DNA of 64,000 bases from Clarireedia homoeocarpa (Eukaryota; Ascomycota; Leotiomycetes; Helotiales; Rutstroemiaceae). Where the stretch lies: positions 1 to 64,000 of the forward strand of contig LNKV01000009.1 of the NCBI GenBank assembly GCA_001465935.1, given 5' to 3'. Shown in pieces: positions 35,101 through 45,993 of this stretch. Numbering within the stretch: the stretch's first letter is position 1; each line of letters begins with the position of its first letter. A program made the position numbers and the translations under genes. Under the pieces are notes generated by a model. The model was not told the origin of the DNA. It worked only from the letters and a program-made list of their open reading frames with translations, and searched no databases.

Positions 35101-38100
35101 TTCTCAACCTCCTCCCCTTGCGGTTTCATAATAGCCACGAACAGGACAGCTTTCAAGAAGCAGCTAAAAATACTTCTCGGCAAGTTTTGTCGGCACTGTC
35201 GCACTCAAGCTTACCCTTTGAACTGCTACTGGAGGAGCTTGATATCCCCAGATCAGTATCAAATACCCCCTTATTCCAAGTCTTCATGAACTACCGCATG
35301 AACGCCTTCAAGCATATGCCCCTAGGTGACTGCCAGGTACAGCACCGTATTGTGAGCGATGCTAATCTGGGATATGATATTTTCGTCACTGTCACGGAAC
35401 CTAGCCGGACAAGTTGTGTTGTTTCCATGACCGTTCGAGCCGACCTTTACACCCAGCCGTCGGCTCAATTACTCCTCTACGTATACCGCCACTTGCTAGG
35501 ACAGGTAATCGAGGATCCATCTAAGAAACTTCAGGACTATACACTCTACAGCGACATCGATGCTCAATCAGGCATTCTTCTTGGGCAAGGTGCCCGACAT
35601 AATTTTAACCTCCCCAAAGAGACGCTCCCACGTCAGGTACAGAGATGCAGTCAAGAGACCCCCAACAAGATTGCTGTAAGGGATATGTATGGAAACGCCC
35701 TGAGTTACGGTATAATCCATAAAAAAGCCTCTTCTCTCGCGGTAGTTCTCTCTTCGGCAGGAGTCACCAAGGGGGCATTTGTGGCCGTGCTCATGCATCC
35801 CTGCAGCATCACAATCGTTTCATTACTGGCGATTCTACGACTGGGGGCGGTCTACGTGCCTCTGGATCTCAGTAATCCTCTGGAGCGTTTGGCTCAGATT
35901 GTCCACGACTGTGACCCGGCCGCCATCATCTGTCAACAAAATACTAAACGCCTTGCCGAGGGCATGCTGCTGAGGGAGAGGATCATTATCCAGAACCACT
36001 TCACCTCAGAGGACATGGACAACCAGGTGCTACCAACGAATGGCTGTTCACTGGTGAATGAACCAGCTTTTGCTTTTTATACCAGTGGCTCAACGGGTAC
36101 TCCTAAAGGCGTTCTAATCAGCCAGGCCAGTTTCCTCCATGCGGTTGATGTGACCAGGCAGGCCAGTGTCACTACTGAAGACGATGTCATTCTCCAGCAA
36201 AGCTCATTAGGGTTCGATCTCTCTTTGTACCAAATTATCCACGCCCTAGCCTACGGAGCCACCCTGATAATGGTGCCACCTGCCTTGCGACGGAATCCCA
36301 GTGCGTTGGCTAAGGTCATGGTCGATCACCATATTACGGTCACCATTGCCACCCCGTCTGAATACTGCATCATGCTTACTTACGGGATGCACTATTTACA
36401 GCAGTGCATGTCGTGGCGGGTGGCCGCCTTTGCCGGCGAAAATATGGGCAATCCTGTCAAGCAGCTGTTCCAACAACTGCACTCCTCGAGCCTTGTCATA
36501 CAGAACTGGTTCGGCCCAACTGAGGTGGGTGTCTATGCCATTGACCCGGACGTTCCGTACCACGAGATAAAGGATACCGACCTCGAAGAGTATCCATCAA
36601 TCCGACGACCGGCGCCCAATATGGACGTGTATATCATTGACCAGCATCTACGGCCGCTGGCTCCCGGGTTTCCCGGTGAGATATGCGTTGGAGGCCCTAA
36701 TACTGCAATTAGCTACATTAATGATCCACTCCTGACGGCCGAAAAATTCATCCCGAACCGTCTGGCAACAGAAGTTGGATCGGTGAGCCACCGCTTGTAC
36801 CGCACTGGAGACAAAGGGCGTCTACTTGCAGATGGAACTATCGTCTTCCTTGGCCGGATGGATGGTGGCACCATGGTCAAACTACGAGGCTTTCGTTTAG
36901 ATTTGAATGAGGTGGCCAGCTCTATTCTCCACGCTGCAGGAGGTTTGCTGACCGATGCCGTGGCCGTCCTTCGGGGTGATCCTCCAGCCCTCATCGCATT
37001 CGTGGTAGTTTCCCCAGACCGCTCCCTTCCTGATATGGCCAGCTACTTGGAGAATTTAGCCGGTAGCCTGCCACTTCCCGACTACATGTGTCCCTCAATG
37101 ATCCTGCCTCTGGTTTCTTTGCCTACCACGCCGAACGGCAAACGAGACCGGGCTGCTTTAGCCCTCATCCGGCTTCCCACGATTTCGAACGAGCGAGATG
37201 AGGTACCCTTATCTGATGTCGCCACTACTCTAAAAGAGTTATGGTTACGTCTACTCCCATCGATCCTAACCTCGTCACAGATCCACCACGATACGGGCTT
37301 TTTTCGATTGGGAGGAAGCTCAATTTTGCTGATCAAACTGCAAGCACTAATTGAAGAGACTTTCCAGGTTAAAATCACCGTGCCGAAGCTTTTTCAATTG
37401 AATACGCTGGGCAGTATGGCGGCAAGCATCGAGGCTAATCTCCAACACCAGCATCAGCGGTCTGTCACTTACGCCGACGATAGCATTTCAGAGACACCGG
37501 GAGAGAACCCACTCGCGGTTGAGGTATGCTCCCATTGAATATTTGTGCAATTTCTATTTCCTAACCCTTTCCTTCTTCACCGGCTAATATTGAGATGATG
37601 CATGTAGCTCGCATCGGAGAATGACATTTCCCCAAGGCTTTTACCGCCGCTATCTTTTGAAGAGGAAATCAACTGGGAAAACGAGACAGCCCTACCTAAA
37701 GAGGTCTGGAGACAACCAACCCGTGAATCGCGACTCTTGCCCTCCACCGGTCGGATTGTGCTTTTGACTGGTTCAACCGGTCTGCTGGGTCGCGCTCTGC
37801 TTGCTCAACTAGTAAAGGATCAGTCTGTTTGCAAAATACACTGCATCGCGGTTCCGTTGCTCAGTGAATTTCGCCATATCTCAAAAGTGACATCATACGT
37901 GGGCAAACTTTCGATGCCGTCTCTGGGCCTCAGCATGGGCGAGATGGGAATGCTAGCGCAGGAGGTCGACCTCATCGTCCACGCCAGCGTCGACGGTTCA
38001 TTCTTGGACTCATATCAGACTATCAGGCAAAACACCCTAGGGGCAGTTCGGTGTCTGGCTGCAATCGCCGGCCCGCGACGTATTCCCTTCCATCTCGTGT

Positions 38101-38690
38101 CCAGCAGCCGGGTCCTCCTCTTCACCGGTGCTGCCAGTCTCGGCGAGGTGACCGTCAGCCAATTTCATCCCCCAACAGACGGCAGCGAAGGCCTTGCCGC
38201 GTCGCGATGGGCGTGCGAACGATATCTGGAGAACGTATCCGAAGCACTGGCTGTTCCCGTGCACATCCATCGATGCTGTGCCATGATTACAGACAACGCC
38301 CCGCCATCCGACGTCCTCAACTCGATCATCAAATACACTCGGGCATTGAAGGCCGTGCCCATTCTGGAAAAGGTTGAGGGATTCATCGACTTCATGCCGT
38401 TGGAAACGATTGCTGACGAGATCACGGAGACGTTCTTCCTGCCGCTGGAGGAGCGAGACCGGGTCCTAGTGCGGTTTTCCCACCATACTAGTGGGAATCA
38501 AATCACGCCCGAGCAGCTCCGGCAATATTTTGAAAATGAGGAACATTGCTCGTTCATGGAGATGGAGTTAACGGAGTGGCTGAAACGTGCGCAAACATTG
38601 GGTTTATCTGATTTTGCGGTTGCGGTGTTGGACTCGCTGCGGAGCCGTATAGAACCAGTATTCTTCCCTTTGCTTTTGAAGATAAAATAA
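26186..38690 (+). CDS. PKS-NRPS hybrid synthetase (KS-AT-DH-MT-KR-ACP-C-A-T-R*)
   Basis: Proposed exons: 26186-26683, 26763-27550, 27620-33996, 34088-34119, 34167-37523, 37608-38690, ~4,044 aa, normal for the family. Domains (approximate residues): KS 5-430 with DTACSSS, EAHGTGT and VGHLEG; AT ~540-860 with GHSSG; DH ~930-1220 with GHSFQGEVVFP and HPAVLDTGF; C-methyltransferase ~1420 (LEIGAGTGATT); pseudo-ER/structural region; KR ~2118 (GLTGELG, then S-Y-N in LLSSVSAV...NYAAANMF); ACP ~2437 (GVDSL); C ~2720 (SHILMDG, the catalytic second His kept); A ~3200 (FYTSGSTGTPKG, NWFGPTE, TPNGKRDR); T ~3612 (LGGSS); terminal reductase-like domain from ~3737 (TGSTGLLG). That last domain has GLAASRW where reductases have Y-x-x-x-K, so Tyr and Lys are lost. 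Such R* domains release product by Dieckmann cyclisation, giving tetramic acids. No ER domain, trans-ER, P450 or transporter is nearby. The exact splice between ACP and C domain is uncertain. Confidence 0.9.
33997..34166 (+). other. PKS-to-NRPS linker with two candidate introns
   Basis: A stop at 34014 and a frame change separate the ACP from the C domain. The second intron, 34120-34166, is convincing (GTTAGT donor, perfect TACTAAC branch, TTACAG acceptor). For the first, donor GTATTG at 33997 with acceptor TAG at 34087 keeps frame and leaves a 32-nt exon. The better-looking acceptor TAG at 34044 (branch CTAAC) gives a stop at 34059 with that donor, and would only work with weak donors at 33948 or 33951. 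Confidence 0.5.
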
Positions 38691-38759
38691 ATTAGAAATA
38701 ATTAGGATATAAGATTATAATAATTTAAGTAAAGTATTTACCGGAGGCTGTTAGCTAGA

Positions 38760-39225
38760 TTATAGCCTAGTATTTGATCCGAGTCCGGCTATTCGCGCGG
38801 GCGTTAGATCGCTGGGAGAGCGAGTATTTGTTCGCGGACCAGCAAGGACTATGGGCAGGGGAGCAGTTGAGCGAGTAGTTGAGCCAGGTTATAAAAAAGG
38901 AGTTGGAGGTGTAGTTGACGATATCGGCGTAGCAGCACGTCGCTATTAGGATTGCTACGCGGAAGTTGATGCGGGCGAGCAAGACGTGGGAGACGGATAC
39001 GGAGGGGGCGGAGGGCGGCAAGGAGTTTGCGTAGGAGGATAACGAGGAGGAGCTGGAGGTGGACACGTTTCGCTACGTGATGGTGCGACAAGCCGGGTAC
39101 GGGCGACGGGTGGTACAGGCGCATTATGCCATCGATGGGGCATTTTTGCATCGGTTGGGGCCGGAGTTGATATCGGCGTATGAGCAGGCATCGATGCTTA
39201 TTCTTCCTCGTTCACGGCGTGAACG
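38760..39225 (+). pseudogene. Decayed RecQ-like (telomere-linked) helicase-type fragment
   Basis: GC-rich stretch whose plus-strand frame still reads pieces such as WAGEQLSE, RKLMRASKTWE, VDTFRYVMVRQ and YAIDGAFLHRLGPELISAYEQAS. From memory of the family, this is the N-terminal part of the large fungal RecQ-family helicases often found near telomeres and copied as repeats; I cannot check it. At least four TAG stops interrupt the frame at positions where tryptophan is expected (TGG to TAG), a C-to-T change on the opposite strand in a CpA context as RIP makes. No start, no helicase motifs, both ends cut off. Confidence 0.5.
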
Positions 39226-39252
39226 AGTTTTTTTTGTATAGTGAAAATAAGG

Positions 39253-39517
39253 TGTGGTCCGTCCGGGGCTCAATCCCGATTACAGTGTAATCGGGTTCTA
39301 GGTGTGAGACAAAAGCGTATAATCAGATCGAACAATTGACTGACTTAGAATCTAAAGGTGAAGAGCTCTTTAAGGGAGTGAAGAAGTATTTATATACATA
39401 TTCCAGATATACCTTTGGGCAGTAACGACTGTAATCCTTGTGACTTTCTATTCCTACCCCTGCTCCTTGGGCGTGCTTACATGTAGTGGCGGGAGAAGTT
39501 TAACCTGGTCCGTCACA
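39253..39517 (-). mobile_element. Candidate solo LTR, minus orientation, ~265 bp
   Basis: On the minus strand the block starts TGTGACGGACCAGG and ends GGACGGACCACA, i.e. TG...CA ends with short TGTG/CACA inverted termini and a repeated GACGGACCA at both ends. It holds a TATATAAATA promoter-like box and a palindrome GATTACAGTGTAATC. Flanks (ATAAG / GATAT) show no target duplication, so it is either recombined or not an LTR. Unrelated in sequence to the LTRs at 10465 and 44018. Confidence 0.45.
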
Positions 39518-40033
39518 GATATAATATTTTAATTCTGGGTCTGAAAATAGAGTGTGATTATCAGGAATTATAGAGGGGAAAATCATCATTTACAATCGTT
39601 GCATTTATAGTTACAGTATCTCCAATCAGTAAGTGTTTTATCTAAATTGAAGGTCCGAAAATAACGATTTGCTTCGCCTGAGTTGGGGGCCGTTAGACGG
39701 CGCAGAATAGGGGGTTGACGTATGATTGGTCGGCGAAAATGAAATCCTACACATGCGCCATATACGTACGTACCTATTCCTGGTATGTAACACTCTTCTC
39801 CCGGAAGTTTTGAAATCGCCAGTCATAGATGTAGCTCGACTGTAAGATGGCTTAGATGAGTACCTGGATATGATATTTCTCTCGAGGTATAAGATCTCGA
39901 GACTCGTGGCTACCCAGGGGAACCGACTTCCTAAGCTCATGTGAGGTACCGCTCGCCTGCTCTTTCGAAAATTTATGTACGGAGGAAAATCGATTTCCAT
40001 AACCAAGATTTTACCGTCGAGACATAAAAACGA
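39518..40033. other. Intergenic region upstream of the DUF3176 gene
   Basis: Normal composition, no gene recognised; short open frames on the minus strand are not supported. It presumably carries the promoter of the gene at 40034. Confidence 0.35.
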
Positions 40034-42079
40034 ATGACTAATTTAACCTTGAACAACACAACCTCAAGCAATATCCAGTCTTTCTCGAAAAACATGAAAT
40101 CGCTATTCTTTCGATGTGGCCTATTTGTATCTCCAAAATGGCGAGTCATAAAACCTATCATCGCTCGTATAATTTCAAATTGGTGGCTTGAGCTTCTAGC
40201 TGGCATCCTAGTCATCTTCTCCTTCAGCGGACTTGTCGCTATTCTTCGCCGTTACCAAAATCAGCCTTTACCAGACTGGCCACTTGGATTTTCGATCAAT
40301 GCTGCTTTGTCTGTCTTCGGTGTTATATTCAAAGGTCCTCTTTTGTTCATTGCAGCGGAGGGTATCGGTCAGATGAAATGGCTTTGGCTCTCTCAACGAC
40401 GCTCACTGAGTGATTTGTCTGTGTACGATAATGCAAGTCGAGGACCTTCAGGCTCAATAAGGTTGCTTTGGCTAGTTCGATGGAGACACCGCACTGCTAT
40501 GCTTGGAGCTTTAATCACCGTTGTTGCACTTGGTGTTGATCCATTTTCTCAAGCCATTGTCAGTTATTACAGTTGCAATATCAAAGTAACTCAAAATCTA
40601 TCCCCAGCAACTATAAGTCGAACCAACTCGTTGTATAACGAAATTACACCCGGGGAAGATTTATCAACAGAGGCTAAAGTCTTGATTGATGGTAGCTTCA
40701 GCGATTCGACTACTTTGATGCCAAACTATACCTGTCCATCGACTTCCTGTTCCTTCCCGCCATATTACTCCATTGGATTTTGTAGCAGATGTATCGATGT
40801 TACCGATCTCTTGGAAACTACGTGCTATTACAGCAAAGACTACACGACCTCAGATTGGGAGTTATGTAATTACACCCTTCCAGCCGGCGGTACCAGAATT
40901 GCTGGAGGATTTGGCAGCGTCAATACCACTGCAAATATTGTCATGAATCCCACATTTTACAAACAATGCCCATTCTTTTCCGTCAACAAGTTTGAGCTCA
41001 CGTTTAACCAATCGACGGGACAAATTATTCAGCCAAGCCCACGGTCATTGAATACTTCTTCCGAGACTACTATAATTGACATAGTCTCTGCTGCGCCGAT
41101 TTTCGGATATCGTTGCTCAGTATATTATTGCGTGAAAAAATATACAGCGAGTATTGATTCGGGTAAACTTAATGAGACACTACAATCAACATCTAGTAAC
41201 TGGTCGTCTTTCGAACCATGGGATGCACCAGTCTTGGGTACCGTCAATGTCGGCTGTCTGACGCCTCAGGTGCAAGCAAGGCTTTTATCTGATGGATATA
41301 TATCCATTGAAACCAATTGGATGGCTTGGAACGGTACATATTTGAACGGCACCGAGTCACAAGAGAATATAAGTGAATCGGAAGAGTTAGCTATTCCTGT
41401 GTCTTGCGCATATCAAGCTCGTACCATCGACGCCGACTTTGCAGAAGTGTTTAAGATGCCACTTGGAGAGGCATATTCGAACATCATGAGTGGTGCATTG
41501 ACTGCGTGGGTCAATTCGGCCACCAAACCTTCCTTTGACTCTACGTTCCAACACTCGAGTGTCTTACTACAACTATTCAATAATGGAAGTTCTTCAATTG
41601 ATTATATCAACAACGCGCTAAACAATTTCACTACAGTAATTACGAATTACATGAGAACCCTTAGCAATCTTCCTATTCCAAGTAACTCAACTGTAGGCAG
41701 CGCCCCTTTAGGTACCTTCCCGAATTTCACTGTAGGAGAAAATCACGTACCAGGTAAACCGCAGGATTGGAATCAACCGGTTATCGGTGAAGCGTTCACC
41801 AACACGACCTGTATACGTGTGCGTTGGCCTTGGCTTGCGCTACCAGTTACACTCGTAATTGGTATTCTTGTATTCCTGTTGGCCTTGATCGTCCAAACAG
41901 CGGATGAAAATGGTCTAGAGATCTGGAAATCTTCTCAAGATGCTCTTTTATGGCATGGGCTAGACGAACACTTAAAGTTGGAAGCTGGTAAAGTTATTAC
42001 AGCAAGTGATATGCATCGAAGAGCAAAGCAACTTACAGTGCAGTTTAGAAAAACAAAAAGCGGCTGGAAATTTGTATAG
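40034..42079 (+). CDS. DUF3176-family membrane protein
   Basis: Intronless, 681 aa. Starts MTNLTLNNTTSS and enters the DUF3176 signature: WWLELLAGILVIFSFSGLVAILRRY (first membrane helix), PLPDWPLGFSINAALSVFG, then KGPLLFIAAEGIGQMKWLW, SVYDNASRGPSGS, and ALITVVALGVDPFSQAIV. Three hydrophobic segments lie within the first ~180 residues. A long, Asn-X-Ser/Thr-rich, cysteine-bearing segment follows (about 180-590), consistent with a glycosylated non-cytosolic loop. A final helix (LPVTLVIGILVFLLALIV) lies near residue 605, before a ~60-residue cytosolic tail. The family is common in filamentous ascomycetes and its function is unknown. Complete and undamaged. No obvious partnership with the upstream PKS-NRPS. 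Confidence 0.85.
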   Translation: MTNLTLNNTTSSNIQSFSKNMKSLFFRCGLFVSPKWRVIKPIIARIISNWWLELLAGILVIFSFSGLVAILRRYQNQPLPDWPLGFSINAALSVFGVIFKGPLLFIAAEGIGQMKWLWLSQRRSLSDLSVYDNASRGPSGSIRLLWLVRWRHRTAMLGALITVVALGVDPFSQAIVSYYSCNIKVTQNLSPATISRTNSLYNEITPGEDLSTEAKVLIDGSFSDSTTLMPNYTCPSTSCSFPPYYSIGFCSRCIDVTDLLETTCYYSKDYTTSDWELCNYTLPAGGTRIAGGFGSVNTTANIVMNPTFYKQCPFFSVNKFELTFNQSTGQIIQPSPRSLNTSSETTIIDIVSAAPIFGYRCSVYYCVKKYTASIDSGKLNETLQSTSSNWSSFEPWDAPVLGTVNVGCLTPQVQARLLSDGYISIETNWMAWNGTYLNGTESQENISESEELAIPVSCAYQARTIDADFAEVFKMPLGEAYSNIMSGALTAWVNSATKPSFDSTFQHSSVLLQLFNNGSSSIDYINNALNNFTTVITNYMRTLSNLPIPSNSTVGSAPLGTFPNFTVGENHVPGKPQDWNQPVIGEAFTNTTCIRVRWPWLALPVTLVIGILVFLLALIVQTADENGLEIWKSSQDALLWHGLDEHLKLEAGKVITASDMHRRAKQLTVQFRKTKSGWKFV

Positions 42080-44017
42080 AGTAATAAATTGATAGTTTGA
42101 TAAAGAATTGGAAGTTTATTATTCTAGTAGGCAAAAGGCGGGTCGAGATTTCGGGCGGGTTCATCTCAAACATAATACGACCGTACTAAACTTCATTATT
42201 TCTATTAGTTAACAATTAAACTATTATCTAATCGTCTTCTAATCGATCTCAATTAGTTTTCTAATCGTGTACAGCTCTGTACCAGCTCGCTGTCGAGTTG
42301 TGTCAATCTCGCCCAAAAAGGTAAACCGTTTCATCATGTGATTCCCATCTGCTTAGGTCAGATATAAATAGAGTAGAATCGCGCTTACAGTGGGGTACAG
42401 TGATACAAAGATAGGCCTCTATTCTAGACCCTCTACTTATCGGGGAATCCTTGCTTTTGCCTGTGCTTCCGGGGTGAGTGAGCTCCACTCAACCATCCGC
42501 GCCAATACGGTGCAGTTCATCCGGCCAACAAACGCCTTGTACTACAATGTTCTAGCATTCCACCCTGCATATGCATGTACAGTACGAACTTCACTCTGGT
42601 AGGATATAGATTCTTCTAATTGCTAATCAACAAAAAAGGTACACAAGCGATCCTAGCTTTCCACAACAGCCACAAAGTATCTCAGCGAAGTTGTAATTGA
42701 CCGTGTGTACACTCCCTAGCAGCCATCCTTTCTGCATGATGGACTACTGGTGTTAGATGATGCTGCAGGTTCTCCGCATTCTTTATGAAGTTATGCTGCG
42801 CAAATTAGCAATTGAAGATGTGTTTACATTAGGGGAAAAAACCTTTAACAACTTGTATATATCGCCTTTGTAGGCGAAGCATATTTCGTAGAAGTCTAAG
42901 AATTCGGGGGACAGTTCAAAACTAGTATCTAAGCCTCTACCGCTCGTATTTCCTGATAGTATTTTCTGCTGCATTACGCGGCTTTCCGGTTGCTCCAAGC
43001 TTCGAGTAATTATATAGATCGCGAGATCACCTATACTTTGCAAATCCCTGTTACTGTTGGTGTAATTACTTTTTTGGAGGTTTATTTTAGAGCCAAAATT
43101 GGCTAATTGAACTTTCCTGTTACGTTTAAGAAAGACATTCGAAGCCTGAAGGCTGTCGTAAATAAGTTCAATACTGGCTTCGCGGGTCCAAGGGGGGTAA
43201 AACGGGTCAATGGGATAGGTAGTTCGAAGCGTTCAAAGCGTCTTAGATTAGCTTAATGAATTATGAAAATGTTTGCCGTTAAAATCGATCTACCTCTTCA
43301 AGCTCTCGGTCGCAATATTTCAACTGTATATATCACAGTACCAGGCTTTCTCGTGAGCCATCCACCTATCGTGAGCGATATGAGTGCCTAAGGCGACCAG
43401 GCTGTATCATCACGATTCTGCGGTCATTGGTGCCTCAGGTATAAAATCTAGTTTTGACATCAGATTGTGAACTTCCACTCGTTATTATTCACCTTATCCT
43501 CATGAATAATTAGAAGCGTCAACATCTGCCATTATTGTATCATGAAAAATCAACAGTGGCTTTATGTGACACCTCCCGAAAGCTTTGTCGGGAGTCCTCT
43601 AACAACTCCCCAGAGTCCTTACCAGGAACATCCAGCCATATGGACCTTCAAGAACGAATAGTATTTCGAGAACGTGTAAACGCAGCCTTCGGATGACTTG
43701 CCTTGCCACCAGAACTACCCAGCTGTTGCGGCAACAATGACTGCTGAATATGCTTGTTGCTGCATGGTCGAAGACGAAGGCTATGTCAGATCCTTGGACA
43801 TTGAACAACACGAGGCAGACTCGAATAACCCAGAAGAGAGCCAGTTCAAACCAGAGGAGTGGACTATTTCTGGAGCTTGCTTCTGGACCATGCTTTAAGA
43901 TATATATATATATCCATTCATTCAGGATATTTCCTGACTTTAATCTCTAAAGCTTCTTTATTTTTTACCTCTACAAGCCCCATCAAAATATCCTGTCAAG
44001 ATCAAAAATCTATATAC
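42080..44017. other. Long intergenic region with scattered coding relics
   Basis: No intact gene. A minus-strand open stretch (43043-42783, 86 codons) and a plus-strand one (43698-43898, 66 codons, with NYPAVAATMTAEYA) look weakly coding but match nothing I recognise. Composition is mixed, with AT-rich patches near 42180-42260. Confidence 0.3.
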
Positions 44018-44224
44018 TGTGATGATTCCGACCGAATTATCACGATGCTACATAAGAACATGACCTCCTTGGGGGTGAGTCAGACATCAAGCATGCATTA
44101 GTATACACGTGATTAAGCACATGATCTCTTCCTGTATATAAGCCTTCGGATCCTTATGATCCTCTTAGCTCTGTAGTTGTTAATTCTAAGGTCATTCAGT
44201 GTCTTTATTGGCAGTCTCGTCACA
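44018..44224 (+). mobile_element. Solo LTR, 207 bp, same family as 10465-10668, TSD TATAC
   Basis: Begins TGTGATGATTCC and ends CTCGTCACA, flanked on both sides by TATAC (44013-44017 and 44225-44229). The right half aligns with the 204-bp LTR at 10465: both share ACGTGATT...GCAC, CTGTATATAA and AGTTGTTAATTCTAAGG. Different target duplications show two independent insertions. No internal domain adjoins. Confidence 0.85.
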
Positions 44225-44244
44225 TATACAACACTGCAGACCCC

Positions 44245-44769
44245 CAGCAGTACACCAATATCTTCCCGATAGTACCGATTTCCGCTGCAACGATCGTTCA
44301 AGAATTGAAGAACAGTGGACGAAAGCCAATAAAGATAATAGTCTTTACCGACGTTAGACGAGATATAGATAATACAGCTCTTCTTGTAATTCTCGCCTAC
44401 TTGTATAAGATCAAGGTAGTTAAAATACTACTTGTTGTTACGAATATCAAACCGATTGAGTTACGAGCTAAGGCAGCGAAGTTTATTTTTAAGAAAATAG
44501 GTATACTTGATATACCGGTCGTAGTAGGATCTGATAGTACTGATAAGGATATCGTCTTATATCACCACGAATTCGAAGGGATAGATAAGATTCAGGGTAC
44601 AATCCTCTACAGGATGATTACTATAGTCGAAAAGCTCGAAGCTCTAAAGATAAAGGAACGATATAATATAATAGTTATTATATCACTTTATAATCTTTCA
44701 GAGCTTATCAAACAATATAAGTCTCTTATCGAGACTACCGTCTCGAAGTTTTTCTTCCAGGAAGTATAG
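44245..44769 (+). pseudogene. Nucleoside hydrolase-like (IUNH family) pseudogene
   Basis: An open frame without ATG reads through IIVFTDVRRDIDNTALLVI, the substrate- and calcium-binding N-terminal motif of inosine-uridine-preferring nucleoside hydrolases, then LRAKAAKFIFKKIGI, PVVVGSDST, IIVIISLYNLSELI and SKFFFQEV, ending at 44769. In place of the usual DxDD it has DIDN. The protein is about half the family's usual length (~300+). After the stop, family-like residues cannot be followed in any frame. AT-rich codon use with many ATA/AAG codons suggests RIP. It begins only ~20 bp beyond the solo LTR at 44018-44224. A related shorter fragment occurs at ~14918-15017. Confidence 0.65.
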
Positions 44770-45993
44770 AAAACAGATCACGAATATATCAAGACTCTCG
44801 CTCCGGAGCCGCGGGGCGTAATGTATAATAGCAGTAACAGCGATACTTATAGACTGAATCATCACCTACCTTGATAATCTAGCAGTGGTTATGATTAAAC
44901 TTGAAATCAGCCGGACGAGGTTAGTCTATGTCCATACTGATCACGATATTACTATTCGAGACTATAGGCAAGCTAATAATCCTTATATACCTAATCCTAA
45001 TTGATTCTTCCGATCTAGGCCTTGGATATAACTATATTCCAGTCGGCGACCTAGTCTTCAGCACCAAGGTTGACGGAAGGGCTAGTGACTAGGTTAACCT
45101 GATATGATACTCGAGGGTTAGTTGCACGATATACTAAAGCGCTCAACTAAGATAATGTCTGCGGTCTTGACAAATGAAAGAGGGATGTTCGATAGAGAAA
45201 TTTAAAACACGTTTCCATATTGGGAAAATTCATCGATTGTCAATATATTATTTGACGTGATTTCTATGATTTGATTGAGGACAGGGAGACTTTCTGGCAA
45301 GGCTTGAGGGAGGGATAAATATTCGATGTAGGGTGAAAAGATGAGGGGTAGTGGGAAGGAGTAGCAGGAGACGATGAGGGTGTAATGTAGTGCGATGGTG
45401 GGATGTAGCTTGTCGATACAGACATACTACTATACGCTATTTATCGATCATCGGTGACAAAGCGTGCATATTCCCAATAGCTACTTCTCGCCTCTCTAGC
45501 GTGCCAATGGAATCTTCCCTTTGTAGAAATGAAACTGCGCAGCTTCAAGTGATCATATATCCACTCTAGCGCCAATATACTATCTTGTTGAAGGTAGGAT
45601 ATTGAGTTGGCCATCCTTCCAAGCTCAATGTAAGATCTATCCTTCTGACATAACCATAGCTCCGAATGTTTTGATGCACCGGGTATTCGATACCACTTCT
45701 GACTTTTTCTGTGGAAAATAGAGAAAGCACAAAGGACCATATGTAAGGCCAACTGCATCTATTCGAGCAATAGGGTATCTTTGACCCCATATTGGACTGA
45801 ACCAATCTCCCGAATATGTGAGCTTCTCTAATGGCGCGAGAAGGGAACATAATGATCTGCTATAGCGTAATTGAATCGGTAACGAAGCGAACATAGCGAT
45901 ACGCGAAGTATAAGAGCTACAAGTTCGGGGCGGCGGGAACGGTGGAGGTGAGCCCATTCCTCGTTCTTGAATTACAAACAAATCCCAGTTAAA
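44770..45993. other. Decayed region without intact gene
   Basis: The first ~350 bp may be the mutated remainder of the hydrolase gene. On the minus strand, 45981-45441 shows three overlapping open stretches in different frames (e.g. WFSPIWGQRYPIARIDAV; LQQDSILALEWIYDHLKLR) that may be exons or fragments of one unknown gene. I could not join them confidently. Confidence 0.3.

Noticed and set aside
34203..38690. A stand-alone NRPS gene starting at ATG 34203
   Set aside because: Coding-like sequence continues upstream across a convincing intron (34120-34166) in frame with the C domain, and KS-to-R fusion in one protein is the family norm; kept only as an alternative.
44107..44224. A 118-bp element starting ACGTGATT with TATAC on both sides
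   Set aside because: TATAC at 44102 is coincidental; homology to the first LTR and TG-start place the true left end at 44018 with another TATAC.
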